Shown: positions 34,425 through 43,257 of the stretch, piece by piece
Position numbering within the stretch: position 1 is the stretch's first letter
Layout: each line of letters begins with the position of its first letter
Source: Actibacterium ureilyticum
GTDB taxonomy: Bacteria; Pseudomonadota; Alphaproteobacteria; Rhodobacterales; Rhodobacteraceae
Assembly: GCF_002285435.1 (NCBI RefSeq)
Contig: NZ_NSBT01000020.1
Coordinates: 62,001 to 126,000, forward strand
Direction: 5' to 3'
DNA: 64,000 nucleotides
The notes under the pieces: generated by a model
What the model saw: only the letters and a program-made list of their open reading frames with translations
Told to the model about the DNA's origin: nothing
Databases searched by the model: none
Position numbers and translations under genes: made by a program

Positions 34425-35615
34425 ATCAAGACGCAGGCCAGAATTGTCGTCCTGGGGGGTGACGGTTTCTGTGGTTGGCCAACGGCACTTCATCTGTCAC
34501 GCGCAGGCCACAGCGTGACAATCATAGACAACCTGTCGCGGCGCGGTATCGATGCTTCGCTGGGCACACGGTCGCTGACCGCGATCACACCGCTGGATGA
34601 ACGCGTGTCCGTCTGGCAGGACCTGACCGGGCACCGCATCGGTGTGCATCTTCTGGATCTGGCGCGGGACTTCGACAAGCTGTGCGCGGTGCTGGACGAG
34701 ATCCGCCCAGACGCCATCGTCCATTTCGGCGAACAGCGCTCGGCCCCGTATTCGATGATGTCGGCGGCGGCGCGCTGTTACACGGTGACCAACAACATCA
34801 GCGCGACACATAATGTGCTGGCCGCGATGGTGCATCTTGGGCTGGACGCGCATCTGGTGCATCTGGGATCGATCGGCGTCTATGGCTATTCCAGCGCCGG
34901 GATGCAGCTGCCCGAAGGGTATGTCCGCGCGACGCTGCACGACGGGCTGGGCCATGATGCGGACCGAGAGATCCTGTATCCGGGGCGGCCGGATTCGGTC
35001 TATCACATGTCCAAGGCGCAGGATCAGCTGCTGTTCGCATTCTATGCCCAGCAAGAGAGCATCCGGATCACCGACCTGCATCAGGGCATCGTCTGGGGCA
35101 CCCAGACACCTGATACGGCGCTGGACCCGCGGCTGGTGAACCGGTTCGATTACGACACGATCTATGGCACCGTGGTGAACCGCTTTCTGGTGCAGGCCTC
35201 GGTCGGGCATCCCCTGACCGTCTATGGCACGGGCGAGCAGACGCGCGCCTATATCCATCTGTGCGACACGGTCCGGTGTATCGAGACCGCGATCCAGACC
35301 CCGCCGCCGCGTGGCGCGCGTGTGCGGATCATCAACCAGATCGCCGAAACCAAAAGCGTCGCGGATCTGGCCGGTCAGGTTGCCGGGCTGACCGGGGGGC
35401 GGGTGGTGTTTCTGGACAACCCGCGCAAGGAACCGGTCCGCAACGAGTTCGAGGTCGACCATTCCACGCTGGGGCGGTTGGGGGTCGAAACGGCGACCTT
35501 CGATACCAAGCTGGCTGGCGAATACGAGCTGATCCAGGCCTGTGACAAGGATCGTCTGATCACCTGTCACCTGTCCCCGGAACGCAGCAGCACCGAACGG
35601 TCCGTCGTCGCCTGA
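34425..35615 (+). CDS. sqdB: UDP-sulfoquinovose synthase, probable ATC start
   Basis: An SDR enzyme making UDP-sulfoquinovose from UDP-glucose and sulfite. Identity rests on GGDGFCGWPTALHLS (cofactor loop), HFGEQRSAPYSMM, YHMSKAQDQ (YxxxK) and DLHQGIVWGTQT, all hallmarks of SqdB/SQD1. The first canonical start (GTG 34515) falls after the cofactor loop. From the TAA at 34389-34391 up to 34515 the frame contains no ATG, GTG or TTG. An ATC at 34425, 7 bases after GAAGAGAT, would give KTQARIVVLGGDG after the initiator, the expected family N-terminus. UDP-sulfoquinovose feeds sulfolipid synthesis; here it may instead, or also, supply the EPS. No sqdC/sqdD-type glycosyltransferase partner is adjacent in the same direction. 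Confidence 0.85.
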   Translation: MKTQARIVVLGGDGFCGWPTALHLSRAGHSVTIIDNLSRRGIDASLGTRSLTAITPLDERVSVWQDLTGHRIGVHLLDLARDFDKLCAVLDEIRPDAIVHFGEQRSAPYSMMSAAARCYTVTNNISATHNVLAAMVHLGLDAHLVHLGSIGVYGYSSAGMQLPEGYVRATLHDGLGHDADREILYPGRPDSVYHMSKAQDQLLFAFYAQQESIRITDLHQGIVWGTQTPDTALDPRLVNRFDYDTIYGTVVNRFLVQASVGHPLTVYGTGEQTRAYIHLCDTVRCIETAIQTPPPRGARVRIINQIAETKSVADLAGQVAGLTGGRVVFLDNPRKEPVRNEFEVDHSTLGRLGVETATFDTKLAGEYELIQACDKDRLITCHLSPERSSTERSVVA

Positions 35616-35633
35616 GGCAATGGCTGATCCGGT

Positions 35634-36800
35634 CTAAAGCGACCGGATCAGATCCAGCAGCGCGCGGGTGTCGCTGCCGTCTTCCAGAAACAGCGCGTTC
35701 CTGTTTTCCTCGATCCGGGCGCGTTCGGCGACGTAATCGTCCCAGTCGAGCGTTTCCAGAAAGTCGCAGATCGGGTCGGCCACCGGGCTGGGAAATGCGT
35801 GCCCGATGCCCGCCCGTTGCAGCCAGCGATCCATTTCCCAGCCTTCCACGGCCAGCGGCACCGCGCCATAGAACCCGCCCTGATACATCCGGCAGGCCAG
35901 CAGCAGGGGCGAGTTTCCGAATTCGTCCAGATAATCGATGCACCACGAAAAATGCACGCGGCCATACATCTGTTCCAGATCGTCGGGGATCGTGTATTCG
36001 CCGTCATAGACCCAGTTGGGGTGGCGGTTCACGATCTCCATATACGCGTCCAGCCCGGTTTCGGTCGGATAGCCGCGTGTATAGATCTCGACCTTGTCGC
36101 CCAGCCGTTCGGCGATCTGTTCCAGCAGCGCCATGCTTTTGGGGCAGCGCAGGGTACCGAACCAGCCGATCACCCAGCGGTCGCGGATGCCGTTCCAGAC
36201 CTGCCCGGCCTCGGTCCGGGTGTCGGGACGGTCGCCCAGCTGGATCTTGTTTTCCAGCACGTAATGCGGCCCGTCATAGTTCTGGACCGGCTCGAAGTAA
36301 CCGCGCATGAAGCCCGGCGACAGCGGCACAAGCAGATCAATCTGGTTCAGCGCCCGTGCCTCGAGCCAGCGGAAGATGCGCCCGGCCAGGGTCTGCTTGA
36401 AAAACACTTCCTGCACGTCCTCGACCTCATAGACCAGCTTGGCCTTGCTGCCGCTCAGCTTCTTGGCCAGCAGGCCCAGGAACACCAGATCCATGTTGCG
36501 GGCATAGATGAAATCCGCCTCGCGGAAATCCTTCTTGTGGCGCAGCAGGGTCCGCGCGGCCGACAGCAGCACCGGCAGGCGCGCGAAATAGTTCCGGTCG
36601 GTCGTCATGCCCAGATGGACATTGTCCCATTCCGGGGTATAGCCGGTGTTGAATTTCTGCCGCCGGAAGGTAAAGGCCTTGAGCGTTACCCCGGCCCGCA
36701 GGAACGAGCGGATGCGCAGGATCAGCGTGGGATTGGTGGCGTCTACGCCGATATAAATTCCCTTGAGCGGGCGAAGTTCATTCGTTTGCGACACGTCAGG
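35634..36800 (-). CDS. GT4-like glycosyltransferase (paralogue of 11402-12547)
   Basis: A 388-residue GT-B-type protein, starting MPDVSQTNELRPLKG. Shared segments with the 11402 product include IRSFLRAGVTLKAFTFRR, ADFIYARNMD, GYFEPVQNYDGPHYVLENK and WFGTLRCPKSMALL. The C-terminal donor region is LACRMYQGGFYGAVPLAVEG. It likely adds an EPS sugar in the cytoplasm. It is convergent with sqdB across 18 bases. The ATG 36800 lacks a strong ribosome site; a TTG further out (36818) is not better. Confidence 0.8.
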   Translation of the reverse strand, partial: PDVSQTNELRPLKGIYIGVDATNPTLILRIRSFLRAGVTLKAFTFRRQKFNTGYTPEWDNVHLGMTTDRNYFARLPVLLSAARTLLRHKKDFREADFIYARNMDLVFLGLLAKKLSGSKAKLVYEVEDVQEVFFKQTLAGRIFRWLEARALNQIDLLVPLSPGFMRGYFEPVQNYDGPHYVLENKIQLGDRPDTRTEAGQVWNGIRDRWVIGWFGTLRCPKSMALLEQIAERLGDKVEIYTRGYPTETGLDAYMEIVNRHPNWVYDGEYTIPDDLEQMYGRVHFSWCIDYLDEFGNSPLLLACRMYQGGFYGAVPLAVEGWEMDRWLQRAGIGHAFPSPVADPICDFLETLDWDDYVAERARIEENRNALFLEDGSDTRALLDLIRSL

Positions 36801-36878
36801 CATCAAACAATCAATCAAAAACCGAGCCCCCGCACAGCTTGTCGCAGGATATCCGGTTCTGACCGTGCCGCAAGCGCA

Positions 36879-36911
36879 AACACCCCGCGCGGATCAGGTG
36901 CGCGGGGTGTT
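36879..36911 (-). terminator. Strong stem-loop after the GH16/SGNH/RTX gene
   Basis: A perfect 12-base-pair inverted repeat (AACACCCCGCGC and GCGCGGGGTGTT) with a 9-base loop, 14 bases past the stop of the gene that ends at 36925. It is followed on the minus strand by only one further T, so it may act as a terminator or as a 3'-end protecting hairpin. Confidence 0.75.
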
Positions 36912-36924
36912 GATCATTCAGCGA

Positions 36925-39900
36925 TCAGACGAAGATGAAATCGCTATAGGAAATGTCGGACAGCGCAATATCCTCGACCTCGGCCAGGGTCAGAACCCCC
37001 AGATCCGGGGTGTCGAGGGTCACGTTGACATCGCCCGATGCGGCGCTGAACGCGACGTGGCTTTCAGCCTCGGCCTGGGTCCAGCCGTAATGGGCGACGA
37101 TGCCCGACAGGTCGATCAGGTCGCCTTCGGCCGACGAGAAGGAATTGATCGTGTCGGTTTCGCCATCCAGCCCGTCAACGCCGAAGACGAAGGTATCCGC
37201 CCCCGCGCTGCCGCGCAGATAGTCGGCACCGGCGCCGCCATCCAGAACGTCATCGCCATTGTCGCCGCGGATGAAGTCATCGCCATCACCGCCGAAGATC
37301 GTGTCATTGCCACCGTTGCCGATCAGGCGGTCATTGCCGCCCAGGCCATAGATGGTATAGGCGCCACCGCCGTCCTTCAGGGTGTCGGCGCCTTCGGTCC
37401 CGATCAGGGCGTCTTCGGGCGGAACCGCGCTGCTGTCCAGGGTCACGACCGTGCCCGCGACGGTGGCGGTGTTGCCCGTGCCATCGGTTGCGGTGACAGA
37501 GCTGGTGATCGCGCCATCGGCGAACACGCTGAAATCGAAGGACGCGCTGCCATCGGCGGTCAGTGTCCCGGATGTCAGGGTGGTGATCCCGTCGGTCACC
37601 GTGATCACGGCGGTCGCATCGGCATCGATCCCGCCGACGGTATAGACGACATTAGTCAGCTCTGTGCCGTCGACATAGTTGTCGGTCGCGGCCAGGGCCA
37701 GGTTGCCGTCCTCGTCCGCCGAGGTGTCGGGCGCGATGTCCAGCGTGATCGACGGGCCGCTGACGGTGGCGATGTTGCCTTCGCTGTCGGTCGCGGTGAC
37801 CGATGTGGTGATCGGCCCATCGGCAAAGCCCGACAGATCGAACACCGCATTGCCATCGGCCGACAGGGACACGGTCAGCGAATTGCTGCCATCCGATACG
37901 GTCACATCCGCCGTCGCGTCGGCATCCAGCCCGGCCAGGGTGACCGTGACGCTGGTTTCCTCGCCCGGTTCGATCACCGTGTCGGGCGTGCTGAGCGCCA
38001 TGTTGCCATCGTCATCGGCCGAACCCGCAGGTGTGGCCAGGATGGAATTGGCCGCCAGGAAATCCGCGGCCAGGATGCCATCGATGAAGATCAGGTTATA
38101 GGTGCCCTCGGGCGCGTTCAGATAGACCTTCAGCCCGTTCGACGAATCCGACAGGCTGATCTGGTTGGCCAGGTCGGTTTCCGACCAGCCGTAGAAGGCG
38201 GCGATTTCCGACAGGTCGATCTTGTCCCCCTCGGCGATCGAGAAGTCATAGATCCGGTCGCGATTGCCATCCAGCCCGTCGACGCCGAACTTGAAGATAT
38301 CCGCGCCGCCATAGCCGTAAAGCCGGTCCTGCCCCGCCCCGCCATCCAGCAGGTCATTGCCCCCGGCGCCATAGATCCGGTCATCATCGCCCAGCCCGTA
38401 AATCTCGGTCGGGTTGTTGGTCTGCGCATAGATCGTGTCGCGGCCTTCGGTGCCATAGATCACGTCGCTGGAGGTCGGCGGCGGCGGCGGTGTGGTGGTA
38501 TCCAGCGTCAGGTTCGGGCCCGCAACGGTCGCGGTGTTCGCCGCGCCATCGGTGGCGGTAACGGACGTGCTGAGCGTGCCGTCATTCAGCCCCGAGACAT
38601 CGAAGCTGACACTGCCATCGGCGGTCAGCACGGCCGAGGTCAGCGTCGTGACCCCATCGGTGATCGACACTACGGCGGTCGCATCGGCATCGATCCCGGT
38701 GACGTTGATCACCACGTTGCCGGTTTCGGTCTCGTCGATCGACAGATCGGGCGCGGCCAGCGCCAGGTTGCCATCCTCGTCCGCCGAGCTGTCGGGCGCG
38801 ATAGCCAGTGTCAGACCGGGGCCGTTGACGGTGCTGGTATGGCCGTTCACATCCGTCGCGGTGACCGAGGTGGCCAGCGGCCCGTCATTCAGGGTCGAGA
38901 CATCGAATGTCGCCGTGCCATCGGCAGCCAGCGGCGCCGTCAGGGTCGTGACACCATCCGAAAGCGAAACGATTGCGGTCGCGTCCGCGTCCAGACCGGT
39001 CAGAACGACCTGAACGGCGGTCTCTTCGCCCGGCTCGATCAGGGTGTCGGGCACGGCCAGGGCCATGTTGCCATCCTCGTCCGCGCTGGGCGGGGGCGGC
39101 ATCGACGACAGGCTCAGCTCCGGTCCGGGCAGGGTGATGGTTGCGCCTGCGGCATCGGTCGCGGTGATGCTGGTGCTGATCGCCCCGTCATTCAGGCCGC
39201 TCAGGTCGAAGGTGAACGTGCCGTCGCCGCTGATGTTCAGCGTCAGGTCGGTTGTCCCGTCGCTAAGCGTCAGGACGGCGGTTGCATCCGCGTCCAGCCC
39301 GCTGACCACCAGTTCGACAGCGGTCTGTTCGTTGATGTCGATGAACAGATCCGGCGCGGACAGCGACAGGTTCTGGTCGTCATCGGCGGTGTTCAGCGGG
39401 GTATAGATAATCTGCGCCGCGATATCGGCTGCCGTGACGCCGCGCACCTCCAGGAAGGTGACGTCGCCGGTCGGCGTGGCCAGGGTGAACTGAACGCCAA
39501 GCGGCGTGTCGGTCAGCGTCAGGGCCGCCTGAAGCTCGGCCACGGTCCAGCCGAAGGCCAACGCGATCTGGCCCAGATTGATCTTGTCGCCCTCGGCGAC
39601 CGAGAAATCCGCGATCACGTCGGTCGTGCCGTCCAGCGCGGTCTGGGTATACAGGAACGTATCCGCCCCGGCGCCGCCCTCCAGCAGGTCGCGCCCGCCA
39701 TTGCCGTCGATCATGTCATCCGCATCGCTGCCGATGATCCGGTCGCCAGCGGTGCTGCCGACGACGCTGTTCAGACCGGCGGGCAGGTATTCCTCGGTTC
39801 CGCCGATCGTGCCGCCGTCGAAGCCGATCTCGGCCTGCAGGAAGGCGTACATTTCCGACGCATAGAGGTTATAGGCGGAATCGTACCAGTGGATGCCATC

Positions 39901-41310
39901 GGGGCTGAGGCCCGTTTCATCGACCGGGTTTTCGAACAACAGCAGCGTCGGGTGGTCCTGTTGCCAGGCCTGCACGCGGGCGATGATCCCCTCGTTATAG
40001 GTGCCGTTGCCGGCATCGCCCGCCACCAGCTCGCCATTAACGACGCTGTAACCTTCGTTGATAAAGCTGGTATAGGTCGCGTTCAGATACGAGAAGTTCC
40101 ACGGCGCCAGGGTCGAGATCACAAGGTATTTCTGATCGCTGTTGGGCTGTTCAAAGAACTGATCGACCGCCCGGCCCAGCTTGTTCATATAGGTGTTGAA
40201 CCGGTTGGTGAACTTGCTTTCGCTGCCGCCGAAATCGTTCGTGCCCGCCATCAAAAGCATGATGTCGGGGGCATAGGCCGCCAGCGCGTCCGAGATATCC
40301 GCAGCCCCCGCCGTGCCGCTTCCGGTCATCTTGGTCAGGCTGATGCCGCCCACGGCCGCATGGTCGGTGTCCAGCTGGTCCGCCGGGCCGTTATTGGCGC
40401 TGCCGACATAGTCGATCCAGCCGCCATCGCTCAGGATCATCTGCAACAGATCGCCGCGATAGCCGTCCAGATCCTCGACCACCTGGTTGGGATCGGTCGT
40501 GTCGACATAGCCCACGGTCAGCGAGTCGCCCAGCGGCAGGATCTTGGCCGCCTTGGCATAGGTGCCTTCCTGCAGGTTGATGACCATCGCGTCCGACTGG
40601 TCCGAGAAATCCACCGCGCCGGTCTGGCCCACGGGGGCGGTCGGCTCGTTCGCCTCGAAGCTGACGGCGGAATAGACGGCCTCGGTATCCAGCGCCGGAT
40701 CGGCGGCGCCATGCCAGTGGTCCAGCCGGTCGTCGCCCGTCCACAGGTTCATATAGACCTTCATGTCCTCGTCCGGGATCGGCAGCGGCGCGGTGTCCTC
40801 GCGCACCTCATAGATCAGGACGCCATCGACGAACCAGCGGATCGCGTCGGGCTGCCAGTCGATGCGGTAATCGTGCATCCCCGCGGCGGCGTCGAAGCCC
40901 AGGTCGATCTGAACGCTGCCATTGTCGCCCAGCTTTTCGTTGCCGTAATAGTAGTTGATGTTCACCTTGGTCGTGTCGTTGCCAAGGAATTCGAAATCGA
41001 TCTCGTTGTGCTTGTCGGCGCCGAAGAATTCGCTGCTGAACAGGAAGAACGACGATACGGCACCAGAGCCCGCGGCGGCCTGCATCGTGACCTCGTACGA
41101 GCCATAGCCATAGAAATCATCGGACTGGATCTCGGCGCCGGTGAAGGGTTTGCCGTCCCGGTCGGCCCCATCGAGGTTCAGGGTCACTTCGCCCAGGGTG
41201 GGCACCACGTAATCGGCTTCCCAGGCGGTTTGGTTCCAGTTCGCGGCGACCGTGAAATCGGAAACGTACCAAAAATTTGTATCAAATGTGTCGAAATTGT
41301 CTTGAAACAC
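36925..41310 (-). CDS. Secreted bifunctional GH16 glycanase / SGNH esterase with Ig-like and RTX repeats
   Basis: A 1461-residue acidic protein without signal peptide, probably exported by a type I system. Residues 1-225 are a GH16 domain with the catalytic HNEIDFEFLG (Glu103, Asp105, Glu107). Residues about 255-490 are an SGNH/GDSL hydrolase: GDSL with Ser263, GTND at 356-359, and SPDGIHW with Asp471/His474. The rest alternates RTX blocks with about five Ig-like/bacterial repeats of DADATAxVxxSDG type. The C-terminus (LSDISYSDFIFV) is a type I target. It would cut and deacylate the EPS outside the cell, similar to ExsH but with an added esterase. A GTG start at 41310 follows GAGG. No exporter gene is present here. 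Confidence 0.92.
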   Translation of the reverse strand: MFQDNFDTFDTNFWYVSDFTVAANWNQTAWEADYVVPTLGEVTLNLDGADRDGKPFTGAEIQSDDFYGYGSYEVTMQAAAGSGAVSSFFLFSSEFFGADKHNEIDFEFLGNDTTKVNINYYYGNEKLGDNGSVQIDLGFDAAAGMHDYRIDWQPDAIRWFVDGVLIYEVREDTAPLPIPDEDMKVYMNLWTGDDRLDHWHGAADPALDTEAVYSAVSFEANEPTAPVGQTGAVDFSDQSDAMVINLQEGTYAKAAKILPLGDSLTVGYVDTTDPNQVVEDLDGYRGDLLQMILSDGGWIDYVGSANNGPADQLDTDHAAVGGISLTKMTGSGTAGAADISDALAAYAPDIMLLMAGTNDFGGSESKFTNRFNTYMNKLGRAVDQFFEQPNSDQKYLVISTLAPWNFSYLNATYTSFINEGYSVVNGELVAGDAGNGTYNEGIIARVQAWQQDHPTLLLFENPVDETGLSPDGIHWYDSAYNLYASEMYAFLQAEIGFDGGTIGGTEEYLPAGLNSVVGSTAGDRIIGSDADDMIDGNGGRDLLEGGAGADTFLYTQTALDGTTDVIADFSVAEGDKINLGQIALAFGWTVAELQAALTLTDTPLGVQFTLATPTGDVTFLEVRGVTAADIAAQIIYTPLNTADDDQNLSLSAPDLFIDINEQTAVELVVSGLDADATAVLTLSDGTTDLTLNISGDGTFTFDLSGLNDGAISTSITATDAAGATITLPGPELSLSSMPPPPSADEDGNMALAVPDTLIEPGEETAVQVVLTGLDADATAIVSLSDGVTTLTAPLAADGTATFDVSTLNDGPLATSVTATDVNGHTSTVNGPGLTLAIAPDSSADEDGNLALAAPDLSIDETETGNVVINVTGIDADATAVVSITDGVTTLTSAVLTADGSVSFDVSGLNDGTLSTSVTATDGAANTATVAGPNLTLDTTTPPPPPTSSDVIYGTEGRDTIYAQTNNPTEIYGLGDDDRIYGAGGNDLLDGGAGQDRLYGYGGADIFKFGVDGLDGNRDRIYDFSIAEGDKIDLSEIAAFYGWSETDLANQISLSDSSNGLKVYLNAPEGTYNLIFIDGILAADFLAANSILATPAGSADDDGNMALSTPDTVIEPGEETSVTVTLAGLDADATADVTVSDGSNSLTVSLSADGNAVFDLSGFADGPITTSVTATDSEGNIATVSGPSITLDIAPDTSADEDGNLALAATDNYVDGTELTNVVYTVGGIDADATAVITVTDGITTLTSGTLTADGSASFDFSVFADGAITSSVTATDGTGNTATVAGTVVTLDSSAVPPEDALIGTEGADTLKDGGGAYTIYGLGGNDRLIGNGGNDTIFGGDGDDFIRGDNGDDVLDGGAGADYLRGSAGADTFVFGVDGLDGETDTINSFSSAEGDLIDLSGIVAHYGWTQAEAESHVAFSAASGDVNVTLDTPDLGVLTLAEVEDIALSDISYSDFIFV

Positions 41311-41344
41311 GAAAACACCTCGCTCGTGCGTATAAGCGTTAAAT

Positions 41345-41360
41345 GGGGAGGAGCCTCCCC
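41345..41360. other. Small GC-rich hairpin between Wzx and GH16/SGNH genes
   Basis: Perfect inverted repeat GGGGAGG-AG-CCTCCCC, with an AT-rich flank (ATTTAA on the minus strand). It lies between the end of the flippase gene (41557) and the start of the secreted glycanase gene (41310), both leftward. It may attenuate or process the transcript. There is no clear T run. Confidence 0.4.
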
Positions 41361-41556
41361 GTTACCCTGATAATCAAGCGCGATGGCCTTCCCGGGTCCG
41401 CCGCGCTGCGTTTCAATTGCGTCGTGCCTCAATCTAATCAAAATTTCGACGCAATTGAAGTACTGACGCTTCAGAGGCCCGTAAAATTTGGGTTAATTTC
41501 GTTCTGGGCGAACAATTTTCTAACCTCTGGTTGATTGTTCATGCTGCGATGCAATT

Positions 41557-42975
41557 CTAGGTTCTGAAAAGCTTCAAATCTGTGCGCATGCGCTGCCAAT
41601 TGATCGCTGCGCAACCGCCCCATCCGGCCAACAGCGCGCCGCCGGACAGCAGCAGCCGCTGCACCGTGCCAAGCGTCCACATGTGTTCGGCCAGCGCCAG
41701 CCCCGCCCAGGCCATCGCGCCGAAGAATGTGGGCAGAATCAGTGCGTTCAGCGCGGCGCGGCGGTCGAAGGGCGCGATGCGATTGACAAAGGACCACAGC
41801 CGCGGCGTGTAAAGCAGGGTGAAGATGGTGATCGCAAGGGCCGCGTATTCGATGCCAAAGGGGATCGCCACGGCCAGCGCAAGGGTCCGTAGGATCGCCC
41901 GCTCGGTCGCCATGCGCAGGCGCAGCGCGGTCTTGCCGACGGCCTGAAAGACGACCCCCGCCGATGCGATGCTCGCCTCGAGCGCGAAGCCCGGCGCGGC
42001 CAGTGCGAAGATCGTCGCGACCTCGGCCCAGCGATCCGACAGCGCCAGCGGAAAGAACCAGTGCCCCGAGGCCGCCAGCACCGCCATGCCGGGAATGATC
42101 ATGAATGACAGGAACCGGATCGCCGCGACATATAATGCGCCGACGCGCGCGGGATCGCCCTGTGCCCGGGACATGCGCACATACGCCACCTGCGCCATCG
42201 GGCCCGACAGGCCGGTCTGCGGCAGGTTCAGGATGCGCTGGCTCATGGCGAACAGGCCCACCGGCGCGGCGCCCAGGAACAGCTTGATCAGGATCGGCGC
42301 CGCCTGACGCTGGCCGGTAAAGATGAACGAGACGCCGACATTGTCGCGGGCGAACTGGACGTGCTTTTTCAGGCCTTCGCTGGAAAACGCCAGGGCGGGG
42401 CGAAAGCCGCTGGCGACAAAGCCCGTCACCGACATCACGAAGGCCAGAACGATCTGCTGTCCGATCAGCGCCCAGGGGCCATAGCCCTCGACCGCCATCC
42501 AGATCGCGGTCACGATCCCCGAAGCCGCCGCCGCCGCGCGCGTGATCGCCAGGACCGGAAACCGGTCGTCGCGTTCCAGCTTGGCGTTGGGCACCGCCGC
42601 CACCGCGGAAAAGAACGGCACCACGGCCAGCGCCGCCACGAACCCGTGCAACTGCGGCAGATCGAAGATCCCAGCCCAAAGCGGCGCGATCCCCTGCAGC
42701 AGCACAAACAGCCCGGCGCCGACCCCGGTCAGCATCCAGAAGACCGAGCTCCATTCCAGGTGGTCGGCCTGTTCGGACCGGATCAGCGACCGCCCGAACC
42801 CGGCATCGGACAGGATCTGGCTGAAGATGACGATGGTCATCGCCAGGGCGACGGCGCCGAAATCTTCGACCGTCAGATAGCGCGCGATGATCGGCAGGGC
42901 CACAACCTGCGACAGCGCCAGAAACACCCGTGCCCCGGTCAGGGCGGCAACGCCGAAGACGAACTTCCTAGCCAT
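41557..42975 (-). CDS. Polysaccharide flippase, Wzx/ExoT type (MOP superfamily)
   Basis: An integral membrane protein of about 472 residues with 12 or more helices. The family start is ALTGARVFLALSQVVALPIIARYLTVEDFGAVAL and the early FSQILSDAGFGRSLIR is typical of RfbX/Wzx/ExoT proteins. It moves the finished lipid-linked repeat unit across the inner membrane before polymerisation by the ExoQ-like protein. Two ATGs (42993 and 42975) are possible and neither has a good ribosome site; the shorter form begins MARKFVFG. It diverges from the methyltransferase gene at 43258. Confidence 0.9.
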   Translation of the reverse strand: MARKFVFGVAALTGARVFLALSQVVALPIIARYLTVEDFGAVALAMTIVIFSQILSDAGFGRSLIRSEQADHLEWSSVFWMLTGVGAGLFVLLQGIAPLWAGIFDLPQLHGFVAALAVVPFFSAVAAVPNAKLERDDRFPVLAITRAAAAASGIVTAIWMAVEGYGPWALIGQQIVLAFVMSVTGFVASGFRPALAFSSEGLKKHVQFARDNVGVSFIFTGQRQAAPILIKLFLGAAPVGLFAMSQRILNLPQTGLSGPMAQVAYVRMSRAQGDPARVGALYVAAIRFLSFMIIPGMAVLAASGHWFFPLALSDRWAEVATIFALAAPGFALEASIASAGVVFQAVGKTALRLRMATERAILRTLALAVAIPFGIEYAALAITIFTLLYTPRLWSFVNRIAPFDRRAALNALILPTFFGAMAWAGLALAEHMWTLGTVQRLLLSGGALLAGWGGCAAINWQRMRTDLKLFRT

Positions 42976-43207
42976 GTCGGGGGGGCATCCCATGGGGCCG
43001 GTCAGGGCCGGTCGGGCCGGGCGCTTGCGGTTCTTGAAGGACAGTAATCACGACGTACCAGATAAATGTTGCAAATCGGCGAATGCCCGCATGACTATGC
43101 CCCTGTGACGGGTTGGGCGATGGCGTTTCCGCCCGCGGCTCCCGGCGCTGCGATCATGCGTCTTGAGGATTACCGGTAGGATTTGATAGGGGTACAGTCA
43201 ATATATT

Positions 43208-43222
43208 TTGCAGTTGCAGCAT
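43208..43222 (+). promoter_or_regulatory. Candidate shared EPS operator between Wzx and methyltransferase genes
   Basis: TTGCAGTTGCAGCAT lies 35 bases before the ATG at 43258 and in the spacer of the divergent flippase gene. The identical 15-mer occurs at 56750 before the rhamnose operon. A chance second copy of a 15-mer in 64 kb would be rare. Confidence 0.5.
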
Positions 43223-43257
43223 GGTCCGCACGCGGGCGTTGATTGGATAAAACGGTT

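Noticed and set aside
36763-41370. A 1535-codon open frame on the plus strand opposite the GH16/SGNH/RTX gene
   Set aside because: It is the antisense shadow of a repetitive, GC-rich gene. The product is low-complexity with no family motif, while the minus strand encodes two intact catalytic domains.
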